From NCBI GenBank assembly GCA_965229445.1, contig OZ245876.1, positions 1,240,001 through 1,304,000 on the forward strand: 64,000 nt of DNA. The letters are read 5' to 3'. Below the pieces are notes generated by a model, which searched no databases, had not been told where the DNA came from, and was given only the letters and a program-made list of their open reading frames with translations. This document shows positions 16,936-26,360 of this stretch, piece by piece (the first letter of the stretch is position 1; every line of letters starts with the position of its first letter). The stretch is from Owenweeksia sp965229445. Lineage in GTDB: Bacteria > Bacteroidota > Bacteroidia > Flavobacteriales > Schleiferiaceae. A program made the translations under genes and the position numbers.

Positions 16936-17531
16936 TACTTTATTCTTTGATAGGTTTTCTGCTGGTCATCTCTAAAAGCTACCACTCCTTCGTCTTTATT
17001 AATAAAGATGTTTGCTTTCAGAGGGTCATCAGCAAGATAATACACTTCATAATATTCAACAGAGTCAATACTTAATGTGTCCGCATATCGGCATTCTGGA
17101 GAACTACAGGCTATACTATCTCTGTTTTCAAGTCTTAACTCGGCCAGGATGAGATTATTCTCTCCTGTGAGCCTAACGCTTATCAGATCATAGGATCCCA
17201 CTTTCTCTGATGCATTCGGCACGCTTTCCAAATGATACTCTATCAATTGTGTCAATGGGGAGGTTGTAGCTATGGAAGTCATTATTTGTCTTTCCACTTT
17301 GTCCACTTCAGAAGCCTGAATTGGTGAAGGCAGTCCAGTTTCCTCGTAATAATCTCCCTGCAAAAGCATGGATAATTCAATGGTATCGGATAAACTCCGG
17401 TAACTTTTGGCGCCATTGAATTCTGGTAGCAGCTCCGTGGTACTGGCCTTCAATCGATAACGCGCAAAAGAGTCTTCTCTGCAAGCGCCAGCTGCTAAGC
17501 CTATCATCAGGATATAAATAAATAACCTCAA
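16935..17531 (-). CDS. Lipoprotein of unknown function in Fe-S oxidoreductase operon
   Basis: A 198-residue protein with an N-terminal lipoprotein signal; the lipobox is GLAAGAC with Cys17. The start is a TTG that overlaps the TGA stop of the HAD-like gene, needed to provide the whole signal peptide. The mature part is beta-strand-rich and acidic, with no family I recognise. Its position between the HAD protein and the CCG-domain subunit suggests expression with them, not necessarily a shared function. Confidence 0.7.
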   Translation of the reverse strand: MRLFIYILMIGLAAGACREDSFARYRLKASTTELLPEFNGAKSYRSLSDTIELSMLLQGDYYEETGLPSPIQASEVDKVERQIMTSIATTSPLTQLIEYHLESVPNASEKVGSYDLISVRLTGENNLILAELRLENRDSIACSSPECRYADTLSIDSVEYYEVYYLADDPLKANIFINKDEGVVAFRDDQQKTYQRIK

Positions 17532-17962
17532 GATTTAAATACTTGGACGGTAACTTGTTTTTCGATCAATTCAGTAAACCTTCCCTGGTATCGGGTCGCT
17601 CTTACCATATGGTTGTCTATCCAATGATAATTGCCACCTCGGGGTTTACCCATTAGTAATCCGTGATACTTAAAACCGTGCCTGTTCAGCCATTCTTCAG
17701 TAACCTCCCGATGCTCTTCGGTTCTTGAAGTAAAGAAAGTAATTACATGTCCCTGATCAAACCAATTGTTCAGTGTTTCCAGCGCCTCAGGGTAAACGGC
17801 GGCAGTCACCATTCTTTCAGGTTCCTCATTGGGGATGTCATCACAAATAGTACCGTCAATATCAATTAAGTAGTTTTTAACTTCTTCCGGTAATATCGGA
17901 CTAAGGGTCATTCCGTCAACCTCCAGCTTTCTCAAGTTCTTCTTCAATCCTACCTTACTCAT
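17528..17962 (-). CDS. HAD-superfamily hydrolase-like protein
   Basis: A 144-residue HAD-fold protein. Motif I is DIDGTI (residues 33-38), motif II is FFTSRTEEH, and the later Lys and Asp motifs appear as MGKPRGGNYHWIDNH. It lacks a cap domain. Similar short Bacteroidota proteins are sometimes labelled phosphoheptose isomerase, which the fold does not support. It probably hydrolyses a small phosphorylated metabolite. The stop overlaps the TTG start of the lipoprotein gene, and it follows the membrane Fe-S gene by 8 bases. Confidence 0.78.
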   Translation of the reverse strand: MSKVGLKKNLRKLEVDGMTLSPILPEEVKNYLIDIDGTICDDIPNEEPERMVTAAVYPEALETLNNWFDQGHVITFFTSRTEEHREVTEEWLNRHGFKYHGLLMGKPRGGNYHWIDNHMVRATRYQGRFTELIEKQVTVQVFKS

Positions 17963-17970
17963 TGTAATTC

Positions 17971-19284
17971 CTATTCATTTATCCAATTACCTCGATCTGC
18001 CGCAGGATATGCCCAGGGAGCCCCGTTGTTTTCAATATTGGTCATCATCATATTGAGTTGCGCGTTGGCCGCAGACTCCTCCATAACCAGGTACCTGCGC
18101 ATATCTATGATTATAGACATTGGATCAATATTAACCGGACATGCCTCTACACAGGCATTGCAGGTGGTACATGCCCACAGTTCTTCACGACTGATATAAG
18201 TGTCAAGCAGACTCTTTCCGTCATCTACAAACTCACCCTTGTTGGCGTCCATATTTTTACCTACTTCTTCCAATCGATCACGAGTGTCCATCATTATCTT
18301 TCTAGGACTCAATTTCTTACCGGTCATGTTTGCCGGGCATGAAGCAGTACATCTTCCACATTCAGTACAGGCATATGAATTCATTAATTGAACCCAGTTC
18401 AGATCCTGTACATCTTTGGCTCCAAATCTGTCTGGTACTTCAGCTGTCTCACCTTCTGGAGGAGCGGTAAAGGGATCGGCATTGGGATCCATCATTAATT
18501 CCACCTCCTTCTTCACACTTTCCAGATTGGTGAATTGGCCTTTTGGTTCCAATTTAGAATGCCAAACATTAGGAAAGGCAAGAATCACATGAAAATGTTT
18601 GGAAATAGGTAAGTAGTTCAGGAATAGCAATATGCCTACGATGTGCACCCACCATGCTGTTCGCTCAATAAGTATCAGGCTTTCCTGTGAAAAACCAGCA
18701 AAGGCAGGTGCAATGAGGCCACTCACAATCCAGGGTCCCGCTTGGTGATGATCAAAATTAGCTTCGGCAGCCCCTAAGGTTAGCAAGGCCGTCATGAGAG
18801 CCAGTTCTATTAATAAGATATAGTTGCCGTCCTTTTTTGGCCAGCCTTTAAGTTCCTTAAATCGGTCTACCACAACCACATTTCTTCGCCAAAGGAATAC
18901 CAGACAGGAAATAATTACCAGTACCGCCAACAATTCAAAGAAGTTTATGGCCGCATCGTACACAGGTCCCAATGGTTTGGCAAAAATCCTATGTGTGCCA
19001 AAGATTCCATCAATTACAATTTCAAGAACCTCAATATTTATCAGAACAAAACCCAGGTAAATCACGATATGGAAGAAGCCAGGAATAATCCTTCTTTTGG
19101 CCATTTTGGACTGACCCAGGGCCACCAGGGCCATCAGTGACCAACGTTCGCTCTTGCGATCTGATCGATTGATTTCTCGTCCCAGCTTAATATTTCTCCA
19201 AATTCGCTTAAAGCTTCTGGCAAAGAAGAAGATAGCTGTAATAAGGACGACAATAAAGACTATATTTTGTATTCCAAAGTGCAT
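17971..19284 (-). CDS. Membrane Fe-S oxidoreductase subunit (NarI/HdrE-like with 4Fe-4S dicluster)
   Basis: A 437-residue protein. About five transmembrane helices cover residues 8-235 with several His (HIVIYLGF, HHQAGP, WWVHIVG, SKHFHVIL) suited to heme b binding. The C-terminal cytoplasmic domain has two 4Fe-4S motifs: Cys306-309-312-316 (CTECGRCTASCP) and Cys372-375-378-382 (CTTCNACVEACP). This is the architecture of the DsrM/HdrE-plus-HdrC type. With the CCG protein at 16144-16935 it probably forms a membrane complex moving electrons between the quinone pool and a cytosolic substrate. The operon continues downstream with the HAD-like gene. Confidence 0.88.
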   Translation of the reverse strand: MHFGIQNIVFIVVLITAIFFFARSFKRIWRNIKLGREINRSDRKSERWSLMALVALGQSKMAKRRIIPGFFHIVIYLGFVLINIEVLEIVIDGIFGTHRIFAKPLGPVYDAAINFFELLAVLVIISCLVFLWRRNVVVVDRFKELKGWPKKDGNYILLIELALMTALLTLGAAEANFDHHQAGPWIVSGLIAPAFAGFSQESLILIERTAWWVHIVGILLFLNYLPISKHFHVILAFPNVWHSKLEPKGQFTNLESVKKEVELMMDPNADPFTAPPEGETAEVPDRFGAKDVQDLNWVQLMNSYACTECGRCTASCPANMTGKKLSPRKIMMDTRDRLEEVGKNMDANKGEFVDDGKSLLDTYISREELWACTTCNACVEACPVNIDPMSIIIDMRRYLVMEESAANAQLNMMMTNIENNGAPWAYPAADRGNWINE

Positions 19285-19307
19285 ATATCAAGCTTTCAGC
19301 ACGCGGT

Positions 19308-20336
19308 TTAGTTATCCTCCGAATCCTTTTCCTGATCTTCCATTTCTTTCATTTTCATCAATTCAGCTTCATCATAAGCTCTTTCTTTTCCGAAAACTGA
19401 GAAATTAATATAGCGTTTAGGATTGTACTTGATGTCTAGCAATAGCAGATCCAACTGCCTTGAGGCATCCTCTAAGTTGTTGTATAAGTCTGGATCGTTG
19501 ACCAATAATCCCATAGAACCTTCACCATTATCAATTTTTTGCATCACACTTTCCGTGGCTGCCAAGGCTCTTTCCAAGCTTTCAAAGGTTTCCACAAACC
19601 TCACTCTCGACAGCGAATCTGTGATACTGTTTAAATTATTAATCGTGTTGCCGAGTTGATCAGTATTGTCGCTTAAGGTAGCCGTAACGTCTGAAATATT
19701 TTGCACACTTAGAACAATATTCCCTTTGGTTTCATCAAGGGTATAATCCAGGTTCTGAACGGTATTTTCCAACTGCTGAAAGCTACGACGCACAGAATTA
19801 AAGGTCTCCATAAAATTGTCTTGTGTCTCATCGTTTAGGAATCCGGATACCAAGGTTAAAACAGTATCCATGGAGGCAAACAAACTTTCCGCTTTGGATT
19901 TGAGCGGCGCTACCTGCTGATTTACCTCCTCAGTAAGGGTGAGCTTAATATTAGATACCAGCGTATCGCCACTTTTTGCCTGTTCTTGTGAATTACCCAG
20001 GATGAATTCTATTGATTTTTCCCCTAGCAAGTCTGTACTCTGAATACTGGCGATGGTATTTTTGGCGATGGGAAATTCGCTGGTCATTTGAAATTTGACC
20101 ATTAATTTGCCTGACCCATCCGGGTGAAAGTACACCTGTTCTACCTGCCCGACTTGATAGCCATTGATCATAATTGGACGCGCAGCCGTAAGTCCGTCAA
20201 CCCTGGTATATACCCCATAGAATACGCGCTTATCCTCAAATATGTTTTGTCCCTTTAAATAATTGAATCCCCAATAAAGTAGAAGGATTGATATTATGGC
20301 GACCAGGCCGACCTTAAATTCTCTGCTAAGTTTCAA
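19308..20336 (-). CDS. MCE/MlaD-domain lipid transport protein
   Basis: A 342-residue protein with one N-terminal transmembrane anchor (residues 8-22), an MCE domain (~35-115, including ITRVDGLTAARPIMINGYQVGQV-like sequence and STDLLGEKSIEF) and a long predicted helical tail. In MlaD and Mce proteins this domain forms hexameric rings that carry phospholipids between membranes. No MlaE/MlaF permease or ATPase gene is adjacent here. The start is a TTG, which gives the usual basic N-terminus before the anchor. It lies between the amidase and Fe-S genes on the same strand. Confidence 0.85.
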   Translation of the reverse strand: MKLSREFKVGLVAIISILLLYWGFNYLKGQNIFEDKRVFYGVYTRVDGLTAARPIMINGYQVGQVEQVYFHPDGSGKLMVKFQMTSEFPIAKNTIASIQSTDLLGEKSIEFILGNSQEQAKSGDTLVSNIKLTLTEEVNQQVAPLKSKAESLFASMDTVLTLVSGFLNDETQDNFMETFNSVRRSFQQLENTVQNLDYTLDETKGNIVLSVQNISDVTATLSDNTDQLGNTINNLNSITDSLSRVRFVETFESLERALAATESVMQKIDNGEGSMGLLVNDPDLYNNLEDASRQLDLLLLDIKYNPKRYINFSVFGKERAYDEAELMKMKEMEDQEKDSEDN

Positions 20337-20377
20337 GCGGAAGGGGGTTTTGTTTCAAGAAAACAAAGATGAAAAAT

Positions 20378-21538
20378 TTATTCAAGAAGGGAGCGTGCTT
20401 CGGCAATGGTAATACGCTTCCCATCGGATAGGGCAATAATGAAGGCATCCTTAAAGCCAGCCTGTTTCATTTTTGCCTGAGTACGTTTAGCCTGATCCAG
20501 ATCCGTAGTTTCACCAACCATGTATTTATAAAGGCTTCCATCCATGTAATATTGAACGTTTTCAACCCCATTAAAATACTTTGGATTGGTATCCCTTTTT
20601 TTTGTGCTGGTGGCAATTTGCACGGCGAAATAGGTGGTTCCAATCTGAGCAGATTCTGAGCCATTATCCGGTTGATCAATTTCTTCAGGTAATTCGGCAG
20701 GTTCTATTTTGTTGTCTATCTCCGGACTAGAAATTTTCTGCTGCTGTTCCAACCCTTCCCGTTCCATTTTATACTCTTTAAAGGCGCGGTAAATAGCACT
20801 CGCCATATAAGATTGACCTTTTTCAGAGTTTAAAAAATCTTCTTCCGCGGGGTTGGTTAGAAAGCCTAATTCGATAAGTACTGAAGGCATTACCGCCATC
20901 TTCGTGACCATGAGTGGTTGTTGCTTCACTCCACGATCTCTGCGGTTTACCCTTTCTCTAAATTGATCCTGCACTTTTTGGGCAAAGCTTATACTCTGAT
21001 TGATAAAAGCACTCTGATATAAGGTAAATGCAATGTAGCTCTCCGGAGAGTTCGGGTCAAAACCCTCATACTTCTCTTCATAATCTTCCTCCAGAAGTAT
21101 TACAGAGTTTTCGCGCATGGCTACCCTAAGATTATCATCATCGTGATTTCTGCCCAATACCAGAGTAGTGGCACCGTGCACACTGGACTTGTCAAAAGAA
21201 TCGCAGTGAATGGAAATAAAAAGATCGGCATCTGCGCGGTTGGCAATTTCAGCCCGCTCCTTCAGTTCTACCTTTACATCTGTTTTTCGGGTATAAATTA
21301 CCTTAACATCTGGAAGGTTTTCTTCAATGTAGGCTCCTAATTTCAAGGCCACGGCCAGCGCGATATCTTTTTCTTGAGTCTTATATCGCCTGGTACCAGG
21401 GTTACCAGGGTCAATGCCACCGTGACCGGCATCAATTACGACAGTTTTTACCCCTCCTCCTGAATTGTTCTGATAGCTTGGGAGGTTTACCATCAGGAAG
21501 GTGATAATCAGGCTTGTTAAATAGAGTTTCAAATTCAA
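20378..21538 (-). CDS. N-acetylmuramoyl-L-alanine amidase (Amidase_3)
   Basis: A 386-residue periplasmic peptidoglycan amidase. A signal peptide (residues 1-20) precedes the Zn-dependent Amidase_3 domain. The metal ligands are His39 (DAGHGG), Glu56 (QEKDIAL) and His111 (ISIHCDS), and the catalytic Glu223 is in LIELGFLTN. A Pro/Glu-rich linker and a ~75-residue SPOR-like C-terminal domain follow (YFAVQIATS to AEARSLL), which in related proteins binds denuded septal glycan. The only upstream start is TTG, one base away from the divergent lptD frame. A CAAATTTA sequence at 21596-21603 may be its -7 box. Confidence 0.9.
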   Translation of the reverse strand: MNLKLYLTSLIITFLMVNLPSYQNNSGGGVKTVVIDAGHGGIDPGNPGTRRYKTQEKDIALAVALKLGAYIEENLPDVKVIYTRKTDVKVELKERAEIANRADADLFISIHCDSFDKSSVHGATTLVLGRNHDDDNLRVAMRENSVILLEEDYEEKYEGFDPNSPESYIAFTLYQSAFINQSISFAQKVQDQFRERVNRRDRGVKQQPLMVTKMAVMPSVLIELGFLTNPAEEDFLNSEKGQSYMASAIYRAFKEYKMEREGLEQQQKISSPEIDNKIEPAELPEEIDQPDNGSESAQIGTTYFAVQIATSTKKRDTNPKYFNGVENVQYYMDGSLYKYMVGETTDLDQAKRTQAKMKQAGFKDAFIIALSDGKRITIAEARSLLE

Positions 21539-24282
21539 TGGACTGGTTTTTGCTTAGCTTTGTCTGCAATAGACATGGAGCATTTAGTCAACTCACAAAT
21601 TTAGATTTCGTCTTGTCTCTACGCGGAGTCAATAGCTGGATTTTATTAACGCTTTTTGTTGGTTTAATCGTACCTGCGATAGCCCAACAAAATCCCAGCG
21701 ATAGCTTAACCAATTCTGATACTCCGCTAGATTCCCTTCGCATAAACCGCGCCGAAGATAAATTCACCCTAAGTACAGACTCAATTTATACCGCCGGAAC
21801 TCTGGAAGATGGTGTGTTAGCCAGTATGGTTGAATACACAGCTACGGACAGCATTAATGGGAGTATAGCTGAAGGATTTATATACCTGTATAAGGACGCT
21901 TACGTGAAGTATGAGGATTTTGAGTTAAAAGCGGGTTTTATCAGAGTTGATTTTAATCATAGCGAGGTATTTGCAGAAGGAATTAAGGATACCGCAGGAA
22001 AGACAATCCAGAAACCAGTATTTGTTGAGTCGGGTAAATCCTACCGTGCGGATAATATGCGGTACAATTTTGAAACTAAGAAGGCTAAAATCTATAAGGT
22101 CATCACCAAGGAAGGAGATGGCTTTTTACATGGTGAAGAAGTAAAGAAAACGGATGACAATACCTTTTATGTGAAGAAGGCGGCATATACAACTTGCAGT
22201 CATGAACATCCACATTACAATATAGTTACGGCCAAAGCTAAATTGGTTGGTGGCGATAAGGTGGTGACGAGGTTTGCTTATTTGGAAATACTGGATGTGC
22301 CAACGCCACTGATGGTGCCTTTCGGATTTTTCCCAACCACCGATAAGCGAAAGTCGGGGATAATTATTCCCAGCTATGGCAGCTCCCAGTATCGCGGTTT
22401 TTTTCTGCGTGGGGGCGGTTATTACTGGGCGATTAATGATTATTTGGATCTCACCGTGCTAGGTGATATCTATAGTCAGGGAGGTTATGGGCTCAATGCC
22501 AGCAGTAATTATCGAAAGCGGTATGCCTATAACGGTAACTTTTCGGTGAGTTATAATCGAATTTCCTTTGGGCGGGAGGAGTTCCAACAGTTTGTTCCCT
22601 CCGCATTTGATAATCGCTCGGATTTCGCCATCCGGTGGACTCATAATCAGGATGCCAAGGCTCGCCCCGACTTTCGATTTAACTCCAGTGTGAACATAGC
22701 TAGTTCCAATTATTATAAGGTGACTGGTGTAAATGCCAACGATGTACTTCAGAATCAATTGGCTTCCAGTATCAGCTTTCAGAAAAACTTTCCCGGGAAA
22801 CCTTTTAATCTGAGTATTTCGCTCAACCACAGTCAAAATAACCAAACAGGTGATTTAACGCTTAAACTTCCTCAGTTCAATTTTGGCGTTAACCGCTTGT
22901 TTCCTTTTCAGCGTAAAGTGCAAGTAGGAAAGAAGAAATGGTATGAAGAAGTGGGCTTAACTTATAATGTTACGGGGCAGAATACCATCGAAACGAAGTT
23001 GGGGAAACCCATTTTTACGGAAACCGTGTTCAGAGATAGCTCAAGAAATGGTCTGAGGCATAATATTGATCTGGCAGCCAATTATAAAGTAATGAAGTAC
23101 TTCGTTCTCAACCCATCTCTTAATTATGTGGAGCGATGGTATTTTCAGAAATCTGTTTGGGCATATGATGAGGAAGCTGAGCAAGCCACCGTAATTGATA
23201 CCGTTGGTGGCTTTTATGGTGTGAGAGAGTTTCGGACTTCTGCCAGTCTTTCCACCAAGGTTTATGGTACCTGGCAGTATCGCGGGTTTTTAAGGGCCTT
23301 ACGCCATGTTATGACGCCTGCAATTGGGCTTTCCTATCGTCCGGATTATGGAAGTGATTTCTGGGGCTATTATCAGGAAGTCCAAGTTGATAGTCTTGGC
23401 AATACTGAAAAATTCAGCTCTTACAATTATGGGATTTACGGCTCTCCGGGGCAGGGGGTACAAGGCAATGTGAATTTTAATTTACTCAATACCCTGGAGG
23501 CCAAGGTGAGGGATAGGAAGGATTCAACAGGCATAAAGAAGGTGAGCGTTTTAGAGAGGTTCTCACTTAATACCTCTTACAATATGGCGGCAGAACAATT
23601 TGCCTGGGCGCCATTGAATCTCACGGCGAGCTCATCGGCCTTAGACAATCTCATTAGTATGAATTACAATGCCCGATTTGATTTTTATGGTTTTGATGAG
23701 GAATCCAACCAGCGCGTAAATGAGTCGGCATTGCTCGTGAACAACAAGCTCTTGCGGCCTACCAGTCACACATTGGCAATAGGCATAAATTTAAACTCTA
23801 AACGCTTTAGCAGCGAAACGGACCGTCAGCGAAAGGAAGGAGGGGAGCAGGAGGTGCAGGATGGAGCCACGGTAGCGGCCTCAAATTTAGGGGTAACCGC
23901 AGGGGATATTGATTATTATTCTCAGTCTGGTATGATAGACTTTAACCTTCCCTGGAATGTGCGGTTGGATTATAATATTAGCCAGAATTATACGGGATTG
24001 GTACCCAATATTAATCAGTCGGTTACCGCAGCGGGGGATTTTGAGTTAACAGAAAATTGGCGAATTGGATTTCGTTCAGGCTATGATATTCAGGCCAATG
24101 ATTTCACTTATACCTCGCTGGATTTCTACCGGAATCTGCACTGTTGGGAGCTAAGAGCTACCTGGATTCCCTTTGGATTTCAGCAGTCATACATGATATC
24201 CATCAAAGTTAGATCTCCCATGCTGAGTGATTTAAAACTGGAAAGGAGAAGAGGTTATGGAGATTACCCGCCTGATTTGTAG
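21538..24282 (+). CDS. lptD: LPS assembly outer-membrane protein LptD (Bacteroidota type)
   Basis: A protein of ~914 residues that inserts lipopolysaccharide into the outer membrane. An OstA/LptA-like beta-jellyroll region covers about residues 80-220 (DAYVKYEDFELKAG, NMRYNFETKKAKIYK, TTCSHEHPHY). The C-terminal LptD barrel starts near the conserved segment TPLMVPFGFFPTTDKRKSGI. The true start is uncertain: ATG at 21538 leaves a long N-terminus, while TTG at 21613 gives a clean signal peptide ending PAIAQQ. A TAGCTTTG box at 21555-21562 would favour the later start. It diverges from the amidase gene. Confidence 0.88.
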   Translation: MDWFLLSFVCNRHGAFSQLTNLDFVLSLRGVNSWILLTLFVGLIVPAIAQQNPSDSLTNSDTPLDSLRINRAEDKFTLSTDSIYTAGTLEDGVLASMVEYTATDSINGSIAEGFIYLYKDAYVKYEDFELKAGFIRVDFNHSEVFAEGIKDTAGKTIQKPVFVESGKSYRADNMRYNFETKKAKIYKVITKEGDGFLHGEEVKKTDDNTFYVKKAAYTTCSHEHPHYNIVTAKAKLVGGDKVVTRFAYLEILDVPTPLMVPFGFFPTTDKRKSGIIIPSYGSSQYRGFFLRGGGYYWAINDYLDLTVLGDIYSQGGYGLNASSNYRKRYAYNGNFSVSYNRISFGREEFQQFVPSAFDNRSDFAIRWTHNQDAKARPDFRFNSSVNIASSNYYKVTGVNANDVLQNQLASSISFQKNFPGKPFNLSISLNHSQNNQTGDLTLKLPQFNFGVNRLFPFQRKVQVGKKKWYEEVGLTYNVTGQNTIETKLGKPIFTETVFRDSSRNGLRHNIDLAANYKVMKYFVLNPSLNYVERWYFQKSVWAYDEEAEQATVIDTVGGFYGVREFRTSASLSTKVYGTWQYRGFLRALRHVMTPAIGLSYRPDYGSDFWGYYQEVQVDSLGNTEKFSSYNYGIYGSPGQGVQGNVNFNLLNTLEAKVRDRKDSTGIKKVSVLERFSLNTSYNMAAEQFAWAPLNLTASSSALDNLISMNYNARFDFYGFDEESNQRVNESALLVNNKLLRPTSHTLAIGINLNSKRFSSETDRQRKEGGEQEVQDGATVAASNLGVTAGDIDYYSQSGMIDFNLPWNVRLDYNISQNYTGLVPNINQSVTAAGDFELTENWRIGFRSGYDIQANDFTYTSLDFYRNLHCWELRATWIPFGFQQSYMISIKVRSPMLSDLKLERRRGYGDYPPDL

Positions 24283-24632
24283 GGAGAAGAAAGATTGATA
24301 GAGTTAGAACCTAATAACTAACGACTAAAAACTAACAACTAAAAGCTGTCCGTCCCTGATATTGGTTGACCACAAAAACCAGTGATTACCTATGAAAGCA
24401 AATGTTCAATTACTATGAAAACGTGGCTATTATAGCGAAGACTTTAAGCGCAAATTGGTCAAAGACTATGAGTCGGGTCAGTATAGTATAGGTCCGCTAG
24501 GTCGTTTACACGGCATAGGGGTTCAACTTACCTGCGGTGGGTACATAAACCTCATAGCCACATTAACCATAACTTGTCCTGCCTGCCAGCCTCTGGCGGG
24601 AGCTTGTCGAAGGAACCCACAATCGCACACCT
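24283..24632. other. Decayed intergenic region after lptD
   Basis: It begins with an AT-rich stretch of repeated ACTAA words, holds an IS3-family remnant (24415-24520), and then an imperfect hairpin near 24583-24602 (CCTGCCAG facing CTGGCGGG). No intact gene is supported. Confidence 0.5.
24415..24520 (+). mobile_element. Remnant of an IS3-family transposase OrfA
   Basis: From 24419 the frame reads KRGYYSEDFKRKLVKDYESG and then QYSIGPLGRLHGI, the N-terminal helix-turn-helix start of IS3/IS911-type OrfA proteins. The nearby ATG at 24415 is one base out of frame with it, and homology stops after about 35 codons. OrfB and terminal inverted repeats are absent, so this is a dead fragment. Confidence 0.7.
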
Positions 24633-25103
24633 ATGCTATCGTCTATATCCTTTCATCTCGCTACAGAAAATGATCTTTCCGCAGTATTACTCCTATTCAA
24701 GCTTAGCATAGATGGTTTAACAATGGATCAGTATTCTGAAATAGAAAGAGTGGTTTGGAAAAGAAGCGCTGAGGATAAAGAACGCTGGAAGAAAAAGATA
24801 GATAGCCAGTATTTTATTTTGGCAAAGCGAGATTCTGAGCTAATTGGAATGGGTTCTTTAGAAAAGGATTATATAGATGTATTGTATGTCCATCCTGCAT
24901 TTTCAGGGATGGGAATAGCGCATAATATTTACAAAGAGCTTGAGAGGCAGGCGATTGATACAGGACAAGTAAAATTAGAAACAGATGCGAGCTATGTTGC
25001 CCGACCATTTTTTGAGCGTCAGGGATTTGAAGTAGTCAGAATGAATCGAAATAACAGGTACGGAGTAGAATTGATAAACTTTAGGATGAGGAAAGGGCTT
25101 TGA
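24633..25103 (+). CDS. GNAT-family N-acetyltransferase
   Basis: A 156-residue GNAT-fold protein. The acetyl-CoA-binding motif A is DVLYVHPAFSGMGIAHNIYKEL (given here in two parts: DVLYVHPAF and GMGIAHNIYKEL), followed by the motif B strand VKLETDASYVARPFFERQGF. It is likely to acetylate a small molecule or a protein amino group; the substrate is unknown. It begins at an ATG just after the IS3 remnant and ends before a perfect 40-base palindrome. Confidence 0.85.
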   Translation: MLSSISFHLATENDLSAVLLLFKLSIDGLTMDQYSEIERVVWKRSAEDKERWKKKIDSQYFILAKRDSELIGMGSLEKDYIDVLYVHPAFSGMGIAHNIYKELERQAIDTGQVKLETDASYVARPFFERQGFEVVRMNRNNRYGVELINFRMRKGL

Positions 25104-25126
25104 CGAGCCGAAGGTGTGAATTAAGA

Positions 25127-25166
25127 GAGACAACCTCAAAGGTCTATAGACCTTTGAGGTTGTCTC
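25127..25166. repeat. Perfect 40-base palindrome, terminator-like
   Basis: GAGACAACCTCAAAGGTC and its exact reverse complement are separated by TATA. A T-rich stretch follows, so it can act as a terminator for the acetyltransferase gene. Its core ACCTCAAAGGT recurs in the hairpin at 26361-26397. Confidence 0.8.
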
Positions 25167-25528
25167 CTCTAATGTTTTTATAGGTCATTCTGAGATTGCT
25201 AGAAGACAAAAAGTGTTAGGTATTTTTTGTAAATTATCAAGTATAATATTTCTGGGATTATTGGTGGCTGTATTGAGTGATTAATTGATTACCAATTAAA
25301 TATATACTGAATAAGCATTTGCTTTAACTACGCGTTGTAAGCCATAACAATGTTTTGCTGGGGATTATAAGTGGTGACCTCAAAATGGTAAATTCCATTG
25401 ATGAGAAAGTATTAGAGGGCATTCTGAATCTAGATCATCACCGTCTTATCTGGATGTGAAATCGCCTTCTCAACTTAGTTTTACTGTCGACTAGGTTTTG
25501 TATTTTTAAAACAACAAATTCAGTAAGC
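25167..25528. other. AT-rich intergenic region
   Basis: No gene is supported. One open stretch (about 25178-25285) reads with a hydrophobic helix (IIFLGLLVAVLSD) but has no plausible start. The sequence before 25529 contains TAGGTTTTG, one base longer than a standard -7 box. Confidence 0.35.
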
Positions 25529-25972
25529 ATGAAATTTACAGTTTTAACACTGATTATAAGCGTGCCATTGTTGGTTTTTGCACAGAAATCAAAACCACCC
25601 ATGGTAGTAATGCAAACTATGCTAGCTAAATATCCTGATGCCAAGAAGATAAAGTGGGAGGAGGAAGCTGATGGTGTGTGGGAATCTAGTTTTGTGTGGG
25701 AAGGCATAGAATATGAGGTTGAGTATGACAAGGCTGGAAACAGATTGGTGACGGAACGTGAACTTACGGAGTCAGAGATCCCGGAAAAGTATATTTCAGC
25801 TCTTAGTAAAGATTATCCTGATTATGAGATTAAGGAAGCTTGGTGGATTGAATCAGCAGAAGGAATTATTTATGAGTTTGAATTGAAAGGGAAGTCGGGG
25901 GAGGTTGAAGTGCTGATGGATTCGAACTGTGTGGTTATACCTGATGAAGATGACGATGATGAGAAAGACTGA
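25529..25972 (+). CDS. Secreted PepSY-like protein
   Basis: A 147-residue protein with a signal peptide (residues 1-18, ending VFAQK). Two PepSY-like repeats follow: LAKYPDAKKIKWEEEADG with WEGIEYEVEYDKAG, and LSKDYPDYEIKEAWWIES with YEFELKGKSGEVEV. It ends with an acidic tail DEDDDDEKD. PepSY-like (BLIP-type) periplasmic proteins in Bacteroidota are of unknown function; inhibitory or metal-related roles have been suggested. It has an ATG start and is followed at once by a DUF1801 pseudogene. Confidence 0.8.
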   Translation: MKFTVLTLIISVPLLVFAQKSKPPMVVMQTMLAKYPDAKKIKWEEEADGVWESSFVWEGIEYEVEYDKAGNRLVTERELTESEIPEKYISALSKDYPDYEIKEAWWIESAEGIIYEFELKGKSGEVEVLMDSNCVVIPDEDDDDEKD

Positions 25973-25974
25973 CC

Positions 25975-26346
25975 TTGAAGAAGCCATTATCAGAAACAGC
26001 GGCGATTGACCATTATTTAGCTGCCTTCACAGGAGAGATGAAGACGAGATGAGAGACGATTCGAAAACTGGTTAAAGCGAACGTCCCCAAGGTTACGGAA
26101 AGAATGAGTTATGGAGTACCCTCTTTTTATCTCCATGGAAATCTTTTGTTGTATGCTGGCTTTAAAAATCACATTGGCCTATATCCCTGCCCTGAAACAA
26201 TTATAGCATTTAAGCGTAAATTGACTAAATACCAAATTAGTAAAGGAACCATTAAGATAGCTCATAATCAGGAGTTTCCTTATGACTTATTAAAGGGAAT
26301 AGTGATGTATGGCGTGGAGAAAGTAGAAGTAAAAAAGGGTGAATAG
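25975..26346 (+). pseudogene. DUF1801-family gene broken by an in-frame stop
   Basis: Read from TTG 25975, the frame encodes KKPLSETAAIDHYLAAFTGE, then meets TGA at 26050-26052, and goes on without a shift as ETIRKLVKANVPKVTERMSYG and a complete DUF1801 end (FKNHIGLYPCPETI, FPYDLLKGIV). The family needs both parts, so a single nonsense change has inactivated it. An 80-residue product from ATG 26104 remains possible but would lack the first helices. Confidence 0.7.
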
Positions 26347-26360
26347 TAGAAATTCTCTTA

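Noticed and set aside
24633..24673. Extension of the IS3 remnant frame (24455-24673) as a gene
   Set aside because: Only its first ~22 codons resemble a transposase; the rest is out of family and overlaps the acetyltransferase start.
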